Below are positions 58,601 to 64,000 of a DNA stretch of 64,000 bases, one piece after another. The DNA comes from Cryoendolithus antarcticus (lineage: Eukaryota > Ascomycota > Dothideomycetes > Cladosporiales > Cladosporiaceae). The position numbers were made by a program, and so were the translations under genes. The stretch is from positions 186,001-250,000 of the forward strand of contig NAJO01000017.1 in NCBI GenBank assembly GCA_002077065.1, written 5' to 3'. The stretch's first letter is position 1. Every line of letters starts with the position of its first letter. The notes under the pieces were generated by a model. It was not told the DNA's origin and searched no databases. It worked only from the letters and a program-made list of their open reading frames with translations.

Positions 58601-59032
58601 CTCGCCAACTCGGGGCGAACGCGGCGGATCCGGCATGTACTGCTTCGATGATTCTATGCGTACTTGTGGAGCAGCGATGCAACTGTCGCGTCTTTGAGTA
58701 GATCTCCGTTGTCCAAGTCGCGCTTCTTCCAGATGGCTGCCTTCGGATCGACCTGATGCTTGACTCTTGCGCCGTTGCGGTCTAGCTGAGCTCGACCTGT
58801 GGGCCAGGGGAGCATCCTTCTCCGCTGCCTGCGCGCGCTTGTATGCTTCTGTAGCGGCCACCCCAGCATGTTGGTGAGAGATGAATGGATCTGAGATCGT
58901 GCCCGATCGCCGGCCAGATGCAGATGTCTTTGTGTGCCGTTGACGATCTCCGTTAGTACTGCTCGACCGGGAAAACATGCTAATCAGGTCGAAGTTGCTT
59001 CGTTGCGTTCGCATGTAAGCGACGACGTTCAC
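55697..59032 (-). CDS. Large Ser/Arg-rich protein of unknown function
   Basis: One exon of 1,111 codons. The protein is Ser, Arg, Gln and Pro rich throughout and probably disordered. The second Met context (MFSRSSSTNG, about residue 19) may be the true start. Short basic/aromatic blocks stand out: RKSLFFRSVQKLQKRSM near residue 280 and KERFSKLFRKPSHVPFG near 350, plus a pair of patches like KKGSFFGRAIQTRLRKASRA near 490. Repeated 'basic plus FF' islands could be short binding motifs. Many Ser/Thr phosphorylation-type sites suggest a scaffold or cell-cortex regulator (inference). I recognise no domain. Confidence 0.75.
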   Translation of the reverse strand: MNVVAYMRTQRSNFDLISMFSRSSSTNGDRQRHTKTSASGRRSGTISDPFISHQHAGVAATEAYKRAQAAEKDAPLAHRSSSARPQRRKSQASGRSEGSHLEEARLGQRRSTQRRDSCIAAPQVRIESSKQYMPDPPRSPRVGETIITRKRSVIPPSPVVITEPIRHALSPSVDRRHGRYLSSVENGSPAPRLTSVCRDSQHQQTPRHADKSYEEGLSIRYTQPRSYAERISRIASSPPAMPIRETQTDDDIVAMARDRYLQDSQQKKPRERKSLFFRSVQKLQKRSMTDLRHDRGSTQQESSARIIEAVNNAVPLGKSTDAAHQRSPLSGMRGSLAQNPRGVSGSIKERFSKLFRKPSHVPFGHPAQQVRAETLHHPVLATGSPIDEQHTDNTSDPFVMTSLETPIGEHGPLQLIVNSVGSRLSVCHDSTDAKSRVTSWTNSTAADTMSTQGFLCNPQSADEHGRMRRVSSISTLRKKGSFFGRAIQTRLRKASRADMARSEESQVLFEALQDRSRQPEQTPSISTPKTKADNVSESVHERSSLPSQVSRSVDPSAGTVRTIHSEVELPRPQMMSPVIEASPDRAPRRSSSPSTTPTQRYPNISRTKRPSTLYAKLPTQEHIARRMQRAQNIWQGPLDTASPAAESQFSGKYVEDNPYELPSLGRNSYYEPVKDAGGLPRCSRVSETRPVARNALISPSLYSRASDDASPRPMFPEDHGGTLITVTSRSVKRYELSPAKQRATAVDQPVQGSREWRKWLSDELQTFAELPDGSDDLPRLQQEKSVEEEETSAVLGKQDHDSRGPMVKRHTSDSPPATGKHKESKNRRSRATSRRSSYMNERFPMIESSRNSSRQSQSRQSARNSCKFSSINSERPVHISRGEDVMQPSSDVFTTHFTADRTLRAHGSAATFQDTNDSDSVLKSISYQSSQPSHDLPSTTQSAKMDAAQGRADYRHESGIKASGKAKSVFDLRAKHKVNTIGATRSVEVHRKTAAVPIFDDNTIRNISAGPYGPQTTGTLAPWTDATNREDTPPRDQESLPALSSSEWLAGPMSKKSVSTLNGQQNTAARYSSPVKLAYAGGNGGSPGQRLATGWLEERVSQSRENSPAYV

Positions 59033-59606
59033 GTATCAGCTGCTCTGATGTCCATGCAAGCGTGCGATGTTGAGATCCTTAACATGGCGACTCGAAATCG
59101 TTACACGCCACTAGGCAGTCAACAGACCTCATGCTCTTACCTTCACGCGTGCGGGCTGCAATGTCTTGTAGAAGCTACGATCTGAGCAGGCGATATTGTG
59201 CTTGACAAATATAAGGGTACCAACATGAACTACGGGACATGACAGGATGTAAAAGGGCAGGAAAGACTCAGCACCAATCACGCAGGCGGTTGTGAGCTGT
59301 CGACTGCATCATTGATGATGAGGTACTGCACAAACCTGTGCCGCCGCCAGCGCGTACCATCTCGAAGTGAGAAGTCCACCCCGACGAGGTGACCCGGTAT
59401 CAGACCTAGGCATGACCGAAATCGTGTGTGATGCAGGATTTTGTGTGAGTCCCCCTCCGATGGTCTGAGGTTAGAAAGTGAACGATGATCGTCAGGAGTC
59501 GATCAACAGAGAGGTGAAGCCCGGGCCCGCTGTCCACTTCCCGAGTTGCGTCTCCTCTAAACGCGCCTTCTCACACTTCAGCTGATCAATATCGGAATGC
59601 GGGGAA
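59033..59606. other. Divergent promoter region
   Basis: About 570 nt between two unknown genes. I see nothing supportable in it. Confidence 0.5.
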
Positions 59607-61448
59607 GTGTATAAGGTAATGTCTTCTAACAAACGGCGCTTGTCAGACGAGCAGGAAGTTTGCCACGCCGCCAAACGACGACGAGGTGACGAGCAGCCCA
59701 AACCATTCGCGCTCAGGATCAGGCATGCCAACCACCCAGCTTCTGGCCGCGGCCACAACTTCCATGACGTTGCCTACCCACTGTCACTACTACCCTTCGA
59801 CTCCTGGCATGCACTGCATGAGAAGGAGGACTGGCCGGGACAATGCGCGAAGTGTCGCAAGCGACGGGCCTTCTCACCCCAGGATTGCAAGCTTTTCCTG
59901 GTAGCAGAGCGGCTTTGCTGGGCTGATCGACCCGTCCCTGAACCGGAGCGTGAGCTGAATGAGATCAATCTTTGGAGTGTCAATGCCGATCCGGGTATTG
60001 TCGATCCTGCGATCGAGGACTCGGTAATAGTCGCGGGTGGACAGCAGAGTCAAACAAAGTGCTGGCATCCGTATGCCGGCGAAGCGGACGCAATGGCAGC
60101 CATGAGCCTTGCGAAGACTGCTGAGAGCCTTACGGATGCTTCCTTCACATCGTGGGCACGATTGCACACTGTCAGGAAACCTGAACTTCCACCTCTAAGA
60201 CCGCCATCGCCCCTTGTATCCACTTCGTAATCTGGAACAATACTGCTTACGGCAGGGCAGGAGGTGTCGCGCTTTGACTGCTGTACAGTGAGCTGCATCG
60301 AGAAGCGCCTAGTTCAACCGAGGATGGTGACCGCTACTCGAGCACATCGTATCCTCGTTGATGTGAAGAGGTGTATGGGTGCGGTGGGTGATAGCTACCG
60401 TTCGCCTTACGCTCAAGCAGCAGAGGACGTAGCCACAACGTTGCCCTCCGGACCAATTACCAAGCTGATCGCAGGCCGGGCTGCATCGGATCCAGCGTTG
60501 AAGAAGACCATGCTCGCGGTCAGCAGAGGAAGCGCCAGACGTGAGCAGCTTCAAGCGTTCCAGAGGCACGTCACAGAACTCACAGCACTTCACGGAGCAA
60601 ATGAGGCAACAGCGCGACACAAGGCAGCTATGGAGCAGAAGACCAGTTTAGTCAAGACCGCCGAAGCCGACTTAATGCGAATGTCATGCACGATTGCCGG
60701 GCTGGAGCGTCTAGCGAGCCAGAAAGCTGGTCGGTCATTGCTGAACAGTTGCACTGATTACAGACCAATCCGTGGCAGCATGTTGCTGAGCTTCACTGGC
60801 ATCGATCGCGCGCAATCGCAACGAGACGCCTCGACCTTGTATGATGAGGTCTTCGACCGGTCAATCGAACTCCCACATCGCGAGTCACTGCACCACATGG
60901 CTGAGACTGCCACAGAATCACTCCCGAGACCGAAGGAAGCAAATGCACCTGAGTTGCATGATGGAGATCCTACGTTGACACAGCTTGAAGCTTACGTGAT
61001 GAGTCTGCTGGAGAAGGCTGCTGAGCATGAAGAAGTACCCGAGATGTTGCTCGGGCAATTCCAGACGGAGGCCTTCTCAGTGCCACCAGAGGGCAAAGCT
61101 CGTCTGCGCGACGCAGCAGACTATTGCGCAGAGCATTGCGAAGAGCTTGATCCGGTCGTGCCGGACGTAGACGTGACTGGACTACTCACGCCAGAGTCGT
61201 CTGCAGCCGACGAGGACACATTGCACGCAGCGCGCGGTACAGCCAGTTGCACGTTGATCGAATTCTACAGTCAGCTTGACAAGCTTAAACGCCTGTCGCC
61301 CATGGCTACAGCATACTTGGAAGCATACGCCACGAGATTGCGCGATGACTTATGCAAGGACTGTTGGTTTGAACACAATGTGCTCTCAAACGATCAGCTT
61401 GCGAGCGAGAGGATGCTTGATGCGCACCCTGATTGGGTCCCAATTTGA
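59607..61448 (+). CDS. Fungal unknown protein, two exons
   Basis: Two open frames lie almost end to end. Removing a 45-nt intron (60216-60260, GTATCC...GGGCAG) joins them in phase into 598 residues. A second acceptor five bases upstream exists but would break the frame. The start is 59607, or the Met four codons on (MSSNKRRLSDEQE). Exon 1 has a CxxC pair (QCAKCRKRRAFSPQDCKLF) and a Trp-containing block. Exon 2 is helical, with an Ala/Lys/Arg-rich early part and an acidic later part, and closes with CKDCWFEHNVLSNDQLASER. I do not recognise the family. The basic, CxxC-bearing N-terminus hints at nucleic acid or metal binding (weak). Confidence 0.65.
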
Positions 61449-62005
61449 CCGGGTAACGATGGGATGCTCTTTATGTCGAGCGGTGCGCGTGCAGTACGGC
61501 ATGGCCATGGTATATTTGGCCATGGTCTCGGCGGTCGTAAGATTGACCTGCAATCCGCATCGGTCGCTGGCAGGACAGCCATGCTTTCAGTGTGCTTCAT
61601 CCCAGTGCGGTAAGTCCATCCCAGTATAATGGTTTCGGCAGAGATATGCCGACGCATTATCTTGCTTATCATTCTTCCGTATGTTGAGCTCCACCATGGC
61701 TCTGAAGTGGCCTTCAGACAGCCTGAGGAGACACAGATCTGCAAGATCGATATCAACACCCCGGCTTCATGCATAGCTACCGTGGGTCTGACGGTCTAAC
61801 TACCATACCGCTGAGTGCCAGACTCCGAGCATCGCACTCCAACGATTGGCATCACTTTCTCGTGTTCAGAACATTGCAGCTCTTTCACATCAAAGTCGTA
61901 CCGATCAGGTAGGGACACAGTTTTCATGCTCTCGTTGTTTATTTCCTAATTTCGTACCACCCGACTCAATCTTGGTCTCGATCTCAAGATCCCTTCCACA
62001 TCATA
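61449..62005. other. Intergenic region
   Basis: MFS gene promoter and upstream 3' flank. No gene seen. Confidence 0.5.
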
Positions 62006-63888
62006 ATGGGCTTGTTTGCCCTAAAGGAGACGCACACAGATGCGTCGTCGCCAATCCCAGGAACCGTGCACCTCGTGGACTTGGAGGGCACACTACTGGC
62101 GCAACATGCTAAAGGCGGCGAACGAGACATTGTTCTCGTGCCGGCACCTTCTTCAGGTCCCGACGGCCCAGTAGCTACTTGCATAAGACTACCGTATCAA
62201 CATATGCTGATTATTGTGTAGCTCAATTGGTCGCCCAGACGAAAGCTCCTGTCGACGATATGCATGTGCGTGTACACGCTTGTGGTTGGCATTGCTTCGG
62301 CTGCTATCTACTCCGTCCTCGAGCCCATCTCGGAAGCCACTGGGCTAACAATTGCGAACTTGAATGCTGGTACTGGGGTATCTCGACCGTTGAGCAAGTC
62401 ATCGTAAGCGTGTGGACAACTGACATTGTCTCAGTACATGTTCCTGGCCTTTGGCTGGGGCTGTCTCTTCTGGCAACCCCTCGCTCTTCAATTCGGCAAA
62501 CGCCCTGTCTACCTCTTCAGCATGCTCGCCACCATGTGCATCCAAGTCTGGGCGCCGCACACAGCGACCAATGGCCAGTGGATCGCCAACAAGATCTTGC
62601 AAGGATTCTTTGGCGCTCCGATCGAGTCCCTGTGCGAGATCAGCGTTACGGACATCTACTACCAACATGAACGAGGCCGATACATCGGGCTGTATGCACT
62701 TCTCTTGGCGGGGAGTAACTTCTTCGCGCCCATCATTGCCGGCTTCATTGATCGAGGGCAAGGGTGGGAGTGGGTGCTGTACTGGTGTGCGATCTTCTGC
62801 GCGATGGGATTCGTATTCTTGTTCTTCTTCATGGAGGAAACGAACTTCGACCGATCTCAGCTCGTTGGCCATGAGCCTGAGCCCGAGCACCGCGTTGCAG
62901 ACACCACTCCGCCTAGCGTGTCCGATGATGAGAAGAAAGGCGTGGAGAGTTCGGCTCTGGAGGCTGCCTCGCCGTCACCAGTGCCCGCTACACGACGAAA
63001 GACCTACCTTGACAAGATCAAGCCCTTCCAGAGCGCCGATCTACGCAAGCCGATCCGTCTTGGCGGCATGGTGGCGCGGCCGCTGATCTTCCTGACTTTC
63101 CCAGTCATCTTTTACGCCGGCTTCTCGTACGGCTCGAACCTAGTCTGGTTTAACGTGATCAATGGTAGGCTCTTCGAAACCCCATGCGTCCTCACATACC
63201 AAGTTCTGACACCTTCACAGCCACCGCGTCACTCATCCTCGCCGGCCCAAACTACAACTTTGCTTCCTGGGCTGTCGGTCTGTCCTACGTCTCGCCCCTC
63301 ATTGGCGTAGCCATCGGCAGTGCATACACAGGCTACGGCGGTGACCGTATCGTACTGTGGCTAGCACGTCGTAACAAAGGCATCCTCGAGGCTGAGCACA
63401 GACTCTGGCTCTTCACGCCATCGCTACTCCTGGTCCCTTTTGGGCTGATCCTATGGGGTGTGGGCGCCGCGCACGCCATTCACTGGTTTGGCTGCGTCTT
63501 CGTGAGTCACTCTAATCTGAACTCACGTTAGCTGTCGTGCTTACTGACCTTGTACTAGGCAATGGGCATTATAGCCCTCACCAACACCATCGGCCTGCAG
63601 CTATCCGTCTCCTACTGCATAGACTCCTACGGCGACCTCGGCGGCGAGGCGATCGTTACCGTGATCCTCGTGCGCAACACCATGAGCTTCGCGATAGGCT
63701 ACGGCGTCACGCCTTGGGTCACGAACATGGGGCTGCAGAACGCGTTCATACTCGCGGCGTTTGCGGGCATGGCGCAGTGCGTGACTTTCCTAGTGTTCGT
63801 GAAGTACGGGAAGGGGCTGAGGGCGAGGAGCGCGGGGAGGTATGCGAAGTACGTGGAAGGGATGGGGAGGGCGGGGGTAGTGCATTGA
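62006..63888 (+). CDS. MFS transporter (DHA1-like, Hol1-related)
   Basis: Five exons: 62006-62170, 62222-62377, 62435-63164, 63221-63501 and 63559-63888. All join in phase to 553 residues. The cytosolic N-terminus ends in the family motif DGP then LNWSPRRKLL (compare the usual DPxNW). About twelve membrane spans follow. Membrane segments include YMFLAFGWGCLFWQPLALQF with KRPVYLFSMLATM after it. The GRYIGLYALLLAGSNFFAPI segment and the EETNF motif ending the N-terminal half are typical of DHA1 drug:H+ antiporters of the Hol1-like group. A long loop separates the halves. It probably exports or imports small organic cations or metabolites. Substrate unknown. Confidence 0.93.
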
Positions 63889-64000
63889 CCGCAGTCATGG
63901 TCTGCAGCACACTGATGATGGAAGCTTGGTTGCAGTGCTGCTCTGTGATTACATACACCTACTCCATCTTTACCCGCGCACCTCCACTGATTGTCGCAAT
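63889..64000. other. 3' flank at right window edge
   Basis: Only about 110 nt; no feature is seen. Confidence 0.4.

Noticed and set aside
62451..63086. 211-codon plus-strand frame inside the MFS gene
   Set aside because: Alternative-frame shadow of the transporter exon.

Overview
This window is nuclear DNA of a filamentous ascomycete fungus (Pezizomycotina). The gene content and style suggest Dothideomycetes, possibly near Mycosphaerellales, but that finer placement is inference. The evidence is dense monocistronic genes on both strands, short GT-AG introns (mostly 45-65 nt), and orthologues with filamentous-fungal architecture (Met30/sconB F-box WD40 protein, Atg17, Rsr1/Krev-1, Mpo1, PMT4). 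I see no operons, CRISPR arrays, rRNA, tRNA or recognisable transposons. Exon boundaries were assigned by hand from conserved protein continuity, splice motifs and reading phase. They agree in phase for every gene given as an exon list, except where I say otherwise.

Left part (1-20 kb): an 881-residue unknown protein open at the left edge; a broken deacetylase/allantoinase-like gene fused to the tail of an amidase (pseudogene); TAF7; an ankyrin-repeat protein; a small NPC2-like ML-domain gene; an MPO1-type fatty-acid dioxygenase; mitochondrial ATP synthase alpha in eight exons; a fungal unknown; RPB7; an unresolved hypothetical gene; and a fungal membrane-anchored unknown. Middle part (20-45 kb): a trypsin-fold protein divergent from that membrane protein; a Sds3/Dep1 chromatin factor; NOP12; PMT4; mitochondrial ribosomal protein mL54; a four-helix membrane protein; a single-pass membrane protein; EMC1; an SDR protein; SOD1; transaldolase; and ATG17. 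Right part (45-64 kb): sulfur controller sconB/MET30; a 2-oxoglutarate oxygenase-like protein; a membrane alpha/beta hydrolase; a Rsr1/Bud1 Ras-family GTPase; a nitroreductase; a 1,111-residue Ser/Arg-rich unknown; a second unknown; and an MFS transporter.

Most genes are housekeeping: transcription (TAF7, RPB7, Dep1), ribosome biogenesis (NOP12, mL54), secretory pathway (PMT4, EMC1), energy and redox (ATP1, SOD1, TAL1), and nutrient response (ATG17, sconB). They look independently transcribed. The least explained and most interesting piece is the divergent pair at 18.5-23.1 kb: a fungal tail-anchored protein and a 951-residue protein with a complete His-Asp-Ser trypsin-like triad. Other points of note are the chimeric pseudogene, a 10-nt microexon in the Rsr1 gene, in-frame 54-nt introns in RPB7 and the nitroreductase gene, and an in-frame TAG followed by apparent coding sequence near 17.2 kb.
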